The notes beneath the pieces were generated by a model. The model was not told where the DNA came from. It made no database searches and saw only the letters and a list, made by a program, of their open reading frames with translations. The translations under genes and the position numbers were made by a program. From assembly GCF_023380025.1 (NCBI RefSeq), contig NZ_CP097253.1, positions 1,240,001-1,304,000 of the forward strand: 64,000 nucleotides of DNA. Reading direction: 5' to 3'. This stretch comes from Sphingomonas glaciei (GTDB lineage: Bacteria > Pseudomonadota > Alphaproteobacteria > Sphingomonadales > Sphingomonadaceae). The first letter of the stretch is position 1, and each line of letters opens with the position of its first letter. Positions 42,592 through 50,999 of the stretch are shown here, piece by piece.

Positions 42592-43889
42592 GCCGCTAGC
42601 TCTTCGGCTTCGTCCCCGCGCTCCGACACCACCCCGGTCACCGCTACATCGAGCACGACGTTGCCCAGCGTGCGGAAGGTGTCGGGAATGGTTTCCAGCG
42701 CCAGCAGCAGCGCCAGCGGCTCGATAGGCACGCCCAGGGCGACGCTGATCGGCGCGATCGAGGTGACGAAGCTGACCTGCCCCGGCAGGCTGACCGCACC
42801 GATCGAGGCAAGCGCAGCCACAGCAATACCCCCGGCATAGCCCGCCGGAGTGATCTGCACCCCCAGCCAGTGCGCGACATACAGGGCCACCCCGATATTC
42901 ATCGCCGGCCCGGTGGCGCGGAACAGCGCGACGGCCAGCGGCAGGGCGACGTCGGCATCCCGGCGGCGGACCCCGAGGGCATCTGCCGCGGTCAGCATGG
43001 CGGGCAGCGAGGCGAGGCTCGACCGCGTCGCCAGGGCCACCGCCGACGGCCCGCTGATCGCCCGCAGGAAGGCGCCCGGCGCAAATCGGGCAACGAAGAT
43101 CGCGATCAGGAAGCCGGCCGCGGTCAGGATCAGGCCCAGCGCCGAGATGATGATCACATAATGGGCGATCGCGCCCAGCGAGGTGGCACCGGCCCCCGCG
43201 CCGAACGAGAAGGCGAGCGCGAACACACCGATCGGCGCCAGCGCGAGCACCCAGCCGATCACCAGCAGCATCGCGTCGCCGACCGCTTCGAAGAAGCCCA
43301 GCGCCGGTGCGCGCCGCTCCGCGCTCAGCCGAGCCAGCGCGAAGGCAAACAGGGCGGTGAAGATGACCAGCGGAAGGATCTGGTCCTCGGCGGCGGCCGC
43401 AACCGGATTGCCGGGCACCAGATTCTTGAAGAAGTCGCCGATCGCCGGCACCGTAACTTGGGTGGCGCTCTGGTCGACCCCGGCCAGGCCATTGCGAAGC
43501 GCTTCTGCTGCCGCCTCCGGCAACGGCCACAGCGCCAGCAGGGCCGGCGTCATGACTGCCCCGAACACCGCCGAGAAGACGTAGAAGCCGCCGAACCACA
43601 GCACCGCCTTGGTCGCCAGGCCGCCGGCCCGCGCGGCATCCGACCCACTGACGACGCCGATCACCAGCAAGGCGATGATCAGCGGGATGACGGTCATCTT
43701 GAGCGCGTTGAACCACAGACCGCCGATCAGGTCGGCGACATAGACGGTCGGCCCCTTGATCCCCTCGCCCATTCCCGCGGCGACGATGCCGAGGGCCAGC
43801 CCGACGATCAGTGCCGCCATCAGCAGCAGCGCACTCTTGCCGCCGAGGCCGGAAGAGCGCTCGGCAGGCGCAGCGGTTGCGTCAGTCAT
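42588..43889 (-). CDS. Dicarboxylate/amino acid:cation symporter (DAACS)
   Basis: A 433-residue secondary transporter of the GltP/DctA family with about eight membrane helices and two re-entrant loops. Diagnostic parts are LWFNALKMTVIPLIIALLV near the N-terminus, the Ser-rich hairpin loop RSSLASLPAMLTA and the substrate region ATGPAMNIGVALYVAHW. It imports Glu, Asp or C4-dicarboxylates with Na+ or H+. ATG 43889 is preferred over a TTG one codon earlier. Confidence 0.92.
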   Translation of the reverse strand: MTDATAAPAERSSGLGGKSALLLMAALIVGLALGIVAAGMGEGIKGPTVYVADLIGGLWFNALKMTVIPLIIALLVIGVVSGSDAARAGGLATKAVLWFGGFYVFSAVFGAVMTPALLALWPLPEAAAEALRNGLAGVDQSATQVTVPAIGDFFKNLVPGNPVAAAAEDQILPLVIFTALFAFALARLSAERRAPALGFFEAVGDAMLLVIGWVLALAPIGVFALAFSFGAGAGATSLGAIAHYVIIISALGLILTAAGFLIAIFVARFAPGAFLRAISGPSAVALATRSSLASLPAMLTAADALGVRRRDADVALPLAVALFRATGPAMNIGVALYVAHWLGVQITPAGYAGGIAVAALASIGAVSLPGQVSFVTSIAPISVALGVPIEPLALLLALETIPDTFRTLGNVVLDVAVTGVVSERGDEAEELAA

Positions 43890-43956
43890 CAAGGCAAACT
43901 CCAGGCGCGAGCACGCGGGCTCTGCCTAGCGAAGCGCGGCCGGCGTGCAAGTGCCG

Positions 43957-44742
43957 TCAGTTGGCCATTTGCCAGCGGATACGGGCAGTAACCCGGTCCT
44001 TGGCCGGCTTACCCTTCGCATCCTTGGCAGGAACGAAGCGCGCTCGCCGCGAAATCAGCGCGCAGGTCTGCGTATCCAGGCTGGCCTGTCCGCTGGTCGC
44101 GGTGACGGTGCAGTCGGCGATCCTGCCACTCTCGTCGATCAGCAACGCGAACGCGGTCGTTCCGGACAGCGCATTGCGGATGGCGTCGGCCGGATAATCA
44201 TCGTCCGTGACATAGGTGGCGAGATTTGCGGTGGCGCGGCTTCCCACACCATCCGCCGGCGGGCTCCACACCTTTTGCAGGTCGTCGACACAGGTCTTCA
44301 TGACTTTGGCCAGCGCCGGCATTTCCGGGATAGCATAGTCCCGCTTCAGGGCGCCGATCCTGAACGACAGCGACGGAGACCCGGAAAGCCGCTGAAAGTC
44401 GGCCACTGACATATTGATCATGCGGATGCGTTGCGGAGGTTTGCGAGTGGTCGCCCAGAATAGGGCAGTTCCTTCGAACGCAGGGCCGGCGTCCGGGCTG
44501 ACCTGCGCAACCACTTGCGTGGGAGGACCAGCAGTGCCTGGCTCGATGATTCCGAACTGGACGACGTCACCGAGTGGCGAAGCCTTGAGAAAGAGTTGCG
44601 ACGCACCGTATTCCCGCGACGCCACGCATCGCGCATCGGCAAAATCGACCACCCACTTGGCGGTCGGCGTGACCGGCGCAGAAGCGCCCTCCGTCGAAGC
44701 CGTGATCAGGGCAAGGGCGACGAGAGGTTCTCTGAAACGCAT
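43957..44742 (-). CDS. Exported TonB C-terminal-domain protein
   Basis: A 261-residue protein with a signal peptide (EPLVALALITASTEGASA). Residues about 168-258 match the TonB C-terminal fold: LATYVTDDDYPADAIRNALS, TTAFALLIDESGRIADCTV, SLDTQTCALISRRARFVPA. It lacks the N-terminal membrane anchor and Pro-rich spacer of true TonB, so it is a soluble TonB-like protein. The protein encoded at 45842 has the same motif set and is a paralogue. Role unknown. Confidence 0.8.
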   Translation of the reverse strand: MRFREPLVALALITASTEGASAPVTPTAKWVVDFADARCVASREYGASQLFLKASPLGDVVQFGIIEPGTAGPPTQVVAQVSPDAGPAFEGTALFWATTRKPPQRIRMINMSVADFQRLSGSPSLSFRIGALKRDYAIPEMPALAKVMKTCVDDLQKVWSPPADGVGSRATANLATYVTDDDYPADAIRNALSGTTAFALLIDESGRIADCTVTATSGQASLDTQTCALISRRARFVPAKDAKGKPAKDRVTARIRWQMAN

Positions 44743-44878
44743 GGCTGGAGACTATCAGCGCCGCTCCGCCTGGCAACAGCCGGCCTCACCCTACCTTAAA
44801 TATCGCAAGCCGATCCGAACTAGTCGGGCCCGCCCTGCGTTGGCCCGCAATATTCGTTTCACTGCAAGGAGAAGCAGA

Positions 44879-45334
44879 ATGATCGGTTCGGACAACAAGG
44901 GCGTGGGTACGCTCGAAACCCTCACCACCACGCTCATCGATAGCGTCAACGGCTATCGCGACGCGGCCCAGAACGCCGAGGGCACCAAGTTCCAGGAGCT
45001 GTTCCGCCGCAACGCCGACGAGCGCAGCCGCATCGCCGAAGAGCTTCGCGCCGAAATCCGTCGCCTGGGCGGCAATGCGCCTGACGACGGCAGCTTCCTC
45101 GGCGCCACCCACCAGCGTTTCCTCGACCTCAAGGCCGCGGTCACCGGGCGTGACGACAAGGCGATCATCAACGAGGTTGAGCGCGGCGAAGACTATCTCA
45201 AGGAGAAGTTCGAAGCGGCGCTCAACGCTACCGACATCGCGCCGGAAACCCGCTCGATCATCGAGCGCGCCTATCAGTCGGTGCGGCAGGGCCACGACCA
45301 GATCAGCAGCCTGAAGCACGGCCTGGAGGCCTGA
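44879..45334 (+). CDS. PA2169-family four-helix-bundle protein
   Basis: A 151-residue ferritin-like protein of the PA2169/DUF2383 type: LETLTTTLIDSVNGYRDAAQ, FQELFRRNADERSRIAEEL, DDGSFLGATHQRFLDLKA, NEVERGEDYLKEKFEAAL and TRSIIERAYQSVRQGHDQIS. Glu and His residues are present but the di-iron set is not certain. ATG 44879 follows AAGGAGAAGCAGA. It is 4 bp ahead of the DUF3597 gene and probably stress-induced, as these proteins often are (inference). Confidence 0.9.
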   Translation: MIGSDNKGVGTLETLTTTLIDSVNGYRDAAQNAEGTKFQELFRRNADERSRIAEELRAEIRRLGGNAPDDGSFLGATHQRFLDLKAAVTGRDDKAIINEVERGEDYLKEKFEAALNATDIAPETRSIIERAYQSVRQGHDQISSLKHGLEA

Positions 45335-45338
45335 CGCC

Positions 45339-45788
45339 ATGGGGATCTTCGACAAGATCAAGGGCGCCATCTTCGGCCACAAGGATCCGGGACCGGGCAA
45401 TCGCCCGACCATCCCGGCCGGAATGGCCGGCGGTCCGCCCGCCCAGCAGCAGCCGGCTCCGCAAGCGGGTCAGCCGGTCGGCCAAGGCACCACGCAGACC
45501 CAACCCGCGCCCGCCCCGGTGACGCAGGAAGTCGACGTCGAGCAGGTTCTGGCACAGATCAGCCGCGATCGCGGCAATCCCGACCTCAACTACAAGACGT
45601 CGATCGTCGACCTGATGAAGCTGCTGGGCATCGATTCCAGCCTCGAGAACCGCAAGGAACTCGCTCAGGAACTGGGGTATACCGGCGAGCGCGACGGCTC
45701 GGCCGAGATGAACATCTGGCTCCACAAGGCGACCATGAAGCAGCTCGCTGCCAATGGCGGCCGGGTGCCGGCCAGCTTTATCGACTGA
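45339..45788 (+). CDS. DUF3597 domain-containing protein
   Basis: A 149-residue protein: the N-terminal MGIFDKIKGAIFGHK and C-terminal half (VDVEQVLAQISRDRGNPDLN, SIVDLMKLLGIDSSLENRKE, LAQELGYTG, NIWLHKATMKQLAANGG) are the DUF3597 signature, separated by a Pro/Gln linker at residues 25-62. It follows the PA2169-type gene by 4 bp and ends before a terminator, so the two form an operon. The name SG-box or LysM-like has been used for homologues; function unknown. Confidence 0.92.
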   Translation: MGIFDKIKGAIFGHKDPGPGNRPTIPAGMAGGPPAQQQPAPQAGQPVGQGTTQTQPAPAPVTQEVDVEQVLAQISRDRGNPDLNYKTSIVDLMKLLGIDSSLENRKELAQELGYTGERDGSAEMNIWLHKATMKQLAANGGRVPASFID

Positions 45789-45803
45789 GAAGATGGAAGG
45801 GAT

Positions 45804-45838
45804 CGGCGGGGGCGCAAGCAGCTCCCGCCGGCCTTTTC
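45804..45838 (+). terminator. Terminator of the PA2169/DUF3597 operon
   Basis: cggcggggg and ctcccgccg form a roughly 9-bp stem (one G-U pair), followed by gccttttcc. It sits between this operon and the convergent TonB-like gene. Confidence 0.75.
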
Positions 45839-45841
45839 CGT

Positions 45842-46714
45842 TCAGCGCGGCGCCGTGTCCGCCAGCGCGGTGTAGATCACCATCCGCATCTCGCTCGCTC
45901 CTGCCGCCGTATACTGCCCGACCCTCGACCCCACTACCGAGCAGGCCCGCATCATCGGTGCGGCGAGCGGCCGGTGGTCGAGCACCGCGCACCCCACCAC
46001 CTGCCCGCCCGGAGCGACCTGCAGGCGCGCCATCTCGCGCGAGACCACCCGCCGCCCCCGCTGATCCAGCACCGGCCAAGGCGCCGCCGCGTCGCGGATC
46101 AGCAGGATTTCGATCGTGACCTGCGTGGCGACACCCTTGGCTTCCTGTTTGATCGCCTCGAAATACGGGCCGCTCGGGCGCGCGTGGGTGCAGTCGGGCG
46201 ACAGACGCCGCTCGGGATTCCCGTTCAGGGTTACTTCCATGCGGCAATCGGTCGTGCTGCCGTCGGCGGCGAGGGTGAAGGCGGTGGTGACCCGGTCGGG
46301 AATCGGTCGGGACAGAGGCAAGCGCCAACTGATCCGCGCCGACATGGTGTCGCTGGTCGGCTTGCGCGCACTGTCGAGGGCTGGCGTGAAGCGCGCGCGG
46401 CTGCGCATGATCCGGCAGGTCGCCGCGTCGAGCGACGCCGACCCGCTCGACTTCTCGATCAAACAGTCGGTGATCCGCCCGTCAGGGCCGATGGTCAGCT
46501 TGAACCAGGTGGTCCCTTCCTGTCTCGCTCGAATGGCGTCCGCCGGATAGTCGCTCGAGGTAACATAGCTCGCAAGGTTGGCGCGTGCCCGCGACCCGCT
46601 CAGGCCGACCTGCGGGGCCATGCCGGGGGCGACCGTCGGGGCGGGGACATCCTGAGTCCGGATAAGCGGCGCGGGCTGGGTAGCTCCGAGCAGGGCGAGC
46701 AGGAGCATGGTCAT
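45842..46714 (-). CDS. Exported protein with TonB C-terminal domain(s)
   Basis: A 290-residue protein with a short signal peptide (MTMLLLALLGATQPA). Residues about 45-132 form a TonB-C domain: LASYVTSSDYPADAIRARQE, TTWFKLTIGPDGRITDCLI, SLDAATCRIMRSRARFTPA, SARISWRLP. A second, weaker repeat of the same fold spans about 140-285. It is a paralogue of the protein at 43957. No membrane anchor for an energy-transducing role. Confidence 0.8.
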   Translation of the reverse strand: MTMLLLALLGATQPAPLIRTQDVPAPTVAPGMAPQVGLSGSRARANLASYVTSSDYPADAIRARQEGTTWFKLTIGPDGRITDCLIEKSSGSASLDAATCRIMRSRARFTPALDSARKPTSDTMSARISWRLPLSRPIPDRVTTAFTLAADGSTTDCRMEVTLNGNPERRLSPDCTHARPSGPYFEAIKQEAKGVATQVTIEILLIRDAAAPWPVLDQRGRRVVSREMARLQVAPGGQVVGCAVLDHRPLAAPMMRACSVVGSRVGQYTAAGASEMRMVIYTALADTAPR

Positions 46715-46794
46715 CGAACGCCCTCACGCACGCGCAAGGGCAGAACGCCGCCCGCGACGGCCCAGCCTAGCTCCGTCACGCTCCCAGACAAGCC

Positions 46795-47151
46795 TCAGTG
46801 CTTGGCCGGGTCGTGCCCCCAGTTCTTGAGGCTGGCCTCCCAGCGCGAGCCGTCGGAATGCGCCGGCTTCTGCTTGAGGTGGCGATGGACGTAGCTGGTG
46901 ACCTTCTTCATGTGCGCCAGGTCGTCGGCATCGAGATCGGTGACCTTGGTCCGCAACAGGTCGACGATCCGCTTGCCCGACTTGTGGCCGACGCTTTCGC
47001 CCCTGCCCTTGCCGTCTTCGCCCTTCCAGCCGACTTCCTTGCTTTCGTCGGTGTCGAGCCACTTCTCGAGCTCGGAAGGGGTCATGTTGACGGCGTCGTT
47101 AAATTCCTTGCGGATGGCGGTGCGCTCGTCGGCGTCGATGGTGTCGGCCAT
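46795..47151 (-). CDS. DUF3140 domain-containing protein
   Basis: A 118-residue basic protein: KEFNDAVNMTPSELEKWLDT, SKEVGWKGEDGKGRGESVGH, GKRIVDLLRTK, HMKKVTSYVHRHLKQKP and SLKNWGHDPAKH are the DUF3140 pattern, annotated in some genomes as DNA-binding. ATG 47151 follows GAGGAGAAAC. It is a single gene on minus; the transcript of the upstream structured RNA ends 114 bp before it. Confidence 0.92.
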   Translation of the reverse strand: MADTIDADERTAIRKEFNDAVNMTPSELEKWLDTDESKEVGWKGEDGKGRGESVGHKSGKRIVDLLRTKVTDLDADDLAHMKKVTSYVHRHLKQKPAHSDGSRWEASLKNWGHDPAKH

Positions 47152-47264
47152 GAAGTTTCTCCTCGTTGCCCGAAGAACGAGGATCGGCGGTCGCGGTTGC
47201 GGGACCTGCCCCAAAGGCGGCTTCAGCGCGCCGCGCCGCATCCAGGAAGCACGCCAGGCCCGTA

Positions 47265-47300
47265 CAACAGAAATGGGGCCCGGCATTGCTGCCGAGCCCC
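47265..47300 (-). terminator. Terminator of the candidate structured RNA
   Basis: On minus, GGGGCTCGGCA (47300-47290) pairs with TGCCGGGCCCC (47285-47275), an 11-bp stem with one G-U pair and a GCAA tetraloop, followed by ATTTCTGTTGT. It shows that a minus-strand transcript crosses this gene-free region. Confidence 0.85.
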
Positions 47301-47995
47301 ACTGCGCCGAGCTGGGGATTGCCGGTGTTCGGTTCGTGCCGAAGGCTCCATCCCGAAGGAAGAGCTTTGGCCCTCCACGATCCTTGCGCACCCGCTCAGG
47401 CGTCGCGTCGGTCTCGATCGGCTGCCCGGTCTCCCGGGCTGCTTCCCCGGATCTCCGCTCCTGGATTGCCTTGCGGCCTCCACTCGCTTCCATCCGGCTC
47501 TGCCGTCGCTTCCCGGATCATCGGCTCCGGTCCGAAGACCCTTGCCCTTTCACCGTTCCGCTTCGGCGGTCCCGGTCCTCGCCTCCGCCTGTACGCGACC
47601 ACTTTCTTGCGAAAGCATCCCGCCCAGGCTTCGGTCCAGTCCTGGACCCGCCTTCCTCACCCGGTCCTGGCAAGCCAGTTCCAGCTTCGGTCGGCCACCT
47701 ACCGTCCGTTCGCGGCCCTTCTTGGGATGATCGGTCCTTCGCGCTGCCCTGACTGTCCCTTGCGGAACGGTCCGGCCTGCGGCGGCGAGACGATCACCTC
47801 TTCCGGCGCCTCTTGCCGGCTTCGCTTCGAAGATCCTTCGACCGCTCCGTCCGGGCATCCTGGGGAGGCCCGATCATCGCAGACGAATTCCACTTCGTCG
47901 CCGTGCCGGCGGAGATCGGAAGTTCCTTTCCTTTCCTGCCGTCAAACCCTTGCGGGTCCTTCGGAGGAGAGGGCCGGTTGCCCCCCGATCACCAT
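47265..47995 (-). ncRNA. Candidate large structured RNA (unrecognised)
   Basis: This stretch has no convincing protein gene: open frames exist on both strands in several overlapping phases, a composition effect. On minus it folds into many short hairpins capped by stable tetraloops: GCAA loops at 47945-47958, 47755-47768, 47602-47615, 47468-47477 and in the terminator; GAGA at 47425-47438; UUCG at 47529-47540. Other stems lie at 47634-47647 and 47667-47678. GNRA loops appear only when read on minus. It ends in a strong terminator. I find no RNase P, SRP, 6S or rRNA core sequence. The 5' end is uncertain (near 47995). Confidence 0.55.
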
Positions 47996-48003
47996 TGAAA
48001 GAT

Positions 48004-48058
48004 GACTCTTTTTTTGATTCGCGCAAAGCGGATTCGACAGCGCGATGGCTGTGGATAA
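48004..48058. promoter_or_regulatory. GANTC cluster with a DnaA-box-like site upstream of uvrD and the candidate RNA
   Basis: Three GANTC sites (48004-48008, 48016-48020, 48031-48035), the CcrM methylation motif, lie within 32 bp around a ctttttttgatt tract. At 48050-48058 is tgtggataa, the reverse complement of a perfect DnaA box TTATCCACA. The region separates uvrD (plus) from the candidate RNA (minus) and likely contains both promoters. Clear -35/-10 elements are not obvious. Confidence 0.45.
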
Positions 48059-48142
48059 CGGGGATATCGGGTGCAATCGTTTCGCCGCCGTCCCGCTCCA
48101 CGCTGTTGCCGTTCCGTTCTCCTCGCCCTAACTGCTTGATCC

Positions 48143-50458
48143 GTGTCCGAATCCGCTGCCCTGTCGCCCGAGCCGGCCTATCTCGCCAGCCTCAACGCTC
48201 CTCAGCGCGAGGCGGTGCTGACCACCGAAGGCCCGGTGCTGGTGCTGGCCGGCGCCGGGACCGGAAAGACCGCCGCGCTGACCGCGCGACTCGCCCACCT
48301 CATCGCGACTCGCAAGGCGTGGCCGAGCGAGATCCTGTCGGTGACCTTCACCAACAAGGCCGCGCGCGAGATGCGCGAGCGGATCAGCCGGATCAGCGGC
48401 GGCGCGATCGAGGGGATGCCGTGGCTCGGTACCTTCCACTCGATCGCCGCCAAAATGCTGCGCATCCACGCCGAGCTGGTCGGTCTGCAGAGCAATTTCA
48501 CCATCCTCGACACCGACGACCAGCTGCGCCTGATGAAGCAATTGATCGTCGCCGCCGAGCTGGACGAGAAGCGCTGGCCCGCGCGCCAATTGGCCGGCTG
48601 CATCGACCGCTGGAAGAACAAGGGCCTGACCCCCGATCAGGTCGACGCGGGCGAGGCCGAGGCCTTCGCCAACGGCCGCGGCGCCGACCTCTACGCGCAG
48701 TATCAGGCCCGACTGAAGGCGGTGAATGCCTGCGACTTCGGCGACCTGCTGCTGCACATGCTGGTGATCTTCCGCACCCACGAGGACGTGCTGGAGCGCT
48801 ACCGCATCCGCTTCAAATATCTGCTGGTCGACGAATATCAGGATACCAACGCGGTCCAGTACGAATGGCTGAAGCTGCTTGCCGAGCCGCGCCGCAACCT
48901 GTGTTGCGTCGGTGACGACGACCAGTCGATCTACTCTTGGCGCGGGGCCGAGGTCGCCAACATCCTCCGCTTCGAACGCGACTTCCCGGGCGCGGCGGTG
49001 ATTCGGCTCGAGCAGAATTACCGCTCGACCCCGCACATCCTCGGCGCCGCCTCGGGCCTCATCGCCAATAACTCGGGCCGCCTCGGCAAGGACCTGTGGA
49101 CCGAGATCGATACGGGCGAGAAGGTCAAGGTCGTCGGCGTTTGGGACGGCCCGGAGGAAGCCCGCCGCGTCGGCGAGGAAGCCGAGCAGCATCAGCGCCG
49201 CGGCAGTCTCAGCGACATCGCCATCCTGGTCCGCGCCCAGTTCCAGACCCGCGAGTTCGAAGAGCGCTTCATTGCGATCGGCCTCCCCTACCAGATCGTC
49301 GGCGGCTTCCGCTTCTATGAGCGGGCCGAGATCCGCGACGCGCTGGCCTATCTGCGCCTGGTCCAGAGCCCGTCCGACGACCTCGCCTTCGAACGGATCG
49401 TCAACACCCCCAAGCGCGGGCTCGGCGACAAGGCGATCGCCAACATCCACCGCTACGCCCGCGCCGCCGGCCTGCCCTTGCTGCTGGCGGCGGCGCAGAT
49501 GCTCGATTCGGACGAGCTGACACCGCAGGCCAAGCGCAGCCTCGGCCGCTTCGTCGGAGATCTCGCGCGCTGGCGGCAGATGCACCTCGCCGCCGCCGAT
49601 GCGGCGCCCTCGCCCGGCGCCCCGCCGCCCCATGCCGAACTCGCCCGCCAGCTGCTCGACGAGTCGGGCTACACCGCCGCGCTCCAGGCCGAGCGCACCG
49701 CCGAGGCCGCCGGCCGACTGGAGAACCTCGCCGAGCTGACCCGGGCGATGGAGGAATACGACAACCTCCCCTCCTTCCTCGAACATGTCAGCCTGGTGAT
49801 GGACAATGACGCCGACAAGTCGGGCGACAAGGTCACCATCATGACCATCCACGCCGCCAAGGGGCTGGAGTTCCCGATTGTCTACCTCGCCGGGTGGGAA
49901 GAAGGCGTGTTCCCCTCTCAGCGCGCGCTGGACGAAGGCGGCACCGCGTCCCTCGAGGAAGAGCGCCGCCTGGCCTATGTCGCGATCACCCGCGCGCGCG
50001 AAAAGGCGACCATCTTCCACGCCGCCAACCGCCGCATCTACGGCCAGTGGACCTCGTCCATCCCCAGCCGCTTCGTCGCCGAGCTTCCCAAGGAGCATGT
50101 CGAGGAAGAGACCACCATGACCGGCGGCGAATCGCTGTGGCGGGCGCAGTGGAGCGAGAATGGCGATCCCTTCGCCCATGTCGCCGCCCAGCGCCCCGAC
50201 CGCCTCGCCACCCGTGGTCCGGGCTTCGGCCGCGCCGCCCAGACCTTCACCCCCGTGCCGCAGCGGATCGTCGAGGCGCGCGCCTCGGCGGTCAGCCTCG
50301 GCAACAAGGGCCGCGACGACCTCAGCCTCGGCCAGCGCGTGTTCCACGGCAAGTTCGGCTACGGCCTGATCGCCGCGATCGAAGGCAACAAGCTGGAGAT
50401 CGACTTCGAGCATGCCGGCCGCAAGCGGGTGCTCGACAGCTTCGTCAGCCTCGGCTGA
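48143..50458 (+). CDS. UvrD/PcrA-type superfamily 1 DNA helicase
   Basis: A 771-residue SF1A helicase. Motifs: Q motif LNAPQREAVLTTEGPVLVLAG, Walker A GAGTGKTAALTAR, Ia SVTFTNKAAREM, II LLVDEYQDTN, III VGDDDQSIYSWRGA, IV LEQNYRST, V IMTIHAAKGLEFP and VI RRLAYVAITRARE. The C-terminal tail (GQRVFHGKFGYGLIAAIEG) is the PcrA/UvrD Tudor-like domain that contacts RNA polymerase. It unwinds DNA 3' to 5' in repair. The start is GTG 48143 with a weak ribosome site. Confidence 0.95.
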   Translation: MSESAALSPEPAYLASLNAPQREAVLTTEGPVLVLAGAGTGKTAALTARLAHLIATRKAWPSEILSVTFTNKAAREMRERISRISGGAIEGMPWLGTFHSIAAKMLRIHAELVGLQSNFTILDTDDQLRLMKQLIVAAELDEKRWPARQLAGCIDRWKNKGLTPDQVDAGEAEAFANGRGADLYAQYQARLKAVNACDFGDLLLHMLVIFRTHEDVLERYRIRFKYLLVDEYQDTNAVQYEWLKLLAEPRRNLCCVGDDDQSIYSWRGAEVANILRFERDFPGAAVIRLEQNYRSTPHILGAASGLIANNSGRLGKDLWTEIDTGEKVKVVGVWDGPEEARRVGEEAEQHQRRGSLSDIAILVRAQFQTREFEERFIAIGLPYQIVGGFRFYERAEIRDALAYLRLVQSPSDDLAFERIVNTPKRGLGDKAIANIHRYARAAGLPLLLAAAQMLDSDELTPQAKRSLGRFVGDLARWRQMHLAAADAAPSPGAPPPHAELARQLLDESGYTAALQAERTAEAAGRLENLAELTRAMEEYDNLPSFLEHVSLVMDNDADKSGDKVTIMTIHAAKGLEFPIVYLAGWEEGVFPSQRALDEGGTASLEEERRLAYVAITRAREKATIFHAANRRIYGQWTSSIPSRFVAELPKEHVEEETTMTGGESLWRAQWSENGDPFAHVAAQRPDRLATRGPGFGRAAQTFTPVPQRIVEARASAVSLGNKGRDDLSLGQRVFHGKFGYGLIAAIEGNKLEIDFEHAGRKRVLDSFVSLG

Positions 50459-50474
50459 GCGGAACCGGTTCCGC
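50459..50474. repeat. Perfect 16-bp palindrome after uvrD
   Basis: gcggaaccggttccgc begins one base after the uvrD stop, 21 bp before the next gene. It may be a weak terminator or protein-binding site; no U-run follows. Confidence 0.5.
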
Positions 50475-50495
50475 GCCATCCCGGTTGTCACCGGC

Positions 50496-50996
50496 ATGTC
50501 CGAGACAGCCGAAAAAACCGACCCCGCCCTGTGGGAGAAGGTGAAGAAACGCGTCACCGCCGGCGACAAGGGCGGCGACAAGGGCGAATGGTCGGCCCGC
50601 AAGGCGCAGCTCACGGTCGCCGAATATAAGAAGGCCGGCGGCGGCTATCGAGGGGGCAAGGATCCGCACAATCATCTCGCCGAATGGACCCGCGAGGAGT
50701 GGGGCACCAAGTCCGGCAAGCAAAGCGGCAAGACTGGCGAGCGCTACCTGCCCAAGAAGGCGCGCGAGGCGCTGACTGACACCGAATACAAGCGCACCAC
50801 CGCCAAAAAGCATGCCGACACGGCCAAGGGCAAGCAATTCTCGTCCCAGCCGACCGACGTCGCTCGCAAGACTGCAGCCGCCCGCCATGGCGAGCCGACC
50901 AAGGCCGAGCTGATGGCCGAGGCCCGCAAGCGCGACATCAGGGGCCGCTCGACCATGACTAAGTCCGAACTCGCGAAGGCGCTCGCTGCCAGCTAG
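50496..50996 (+). CDS. DUF5872 domain-containing protein
   Basis: A 166-residue highly basic protein. KKRVTAGDKGGDKGEWSARK, AQLTVAEYKKAGGGYRGGKD, EWTREEWGTKSGKQSGKTGE, YLPKKAREALTDTEYKRTTA and QFSSQPTDVARKTAAARHGE are the DUF5872 pattern. The C-terminal TKAELMAEARKRDIRGRSTM resembles a SAP/Rho-N-type nucleic-acid-binding helix pair. It may coat DNA. ATG 50496 has a weak ribosome site; it is close behind uvrD. Confidence 0.85.
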   Translation: MSETAEKTDPALWEKVKKRVTAGDKGGDKGEWSARKAQLTVAEYKKAGGGYRGGKDPHNHLAEWTREEWGTKSGKQSGKTGERYLPKKAREALTDTEYKRTTAKKHADTAKGKQFSSQPTDVARKTAAARHGEPTKAELMAEARKRDIRGRSTMTKSELAKALAAS

Positions 50997-50999
50997 GGT

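Noticed and set aside
47265..47995. RNase P RNA
   Set aside because: The conserved GAGGAAAGTCCGGGC and GGTAAGAGCGCACC-type cores are not present and the length is too great.
47166..48005. 279-codon plus-strand frame and other frames in the gene-free region
   Set aside because: Composition is Arg/Ser/Pro-rich without domain; frames overlap on both strands, and the minus strand shows RNA-type hairpins and a terminator.
48001..48142. Chromosomal replication origin
   Set aside because: One DnaA box and an AT tract are not enough; no hemE, dnaA or parAB genes nearby and the AT-rich stretch is short. Kept only as a regulatory observation.
48128..50614. Minus-strand open frame of about 830 codons
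   Set aside because: Antisense to uvrD, which carries all helicase motifs.
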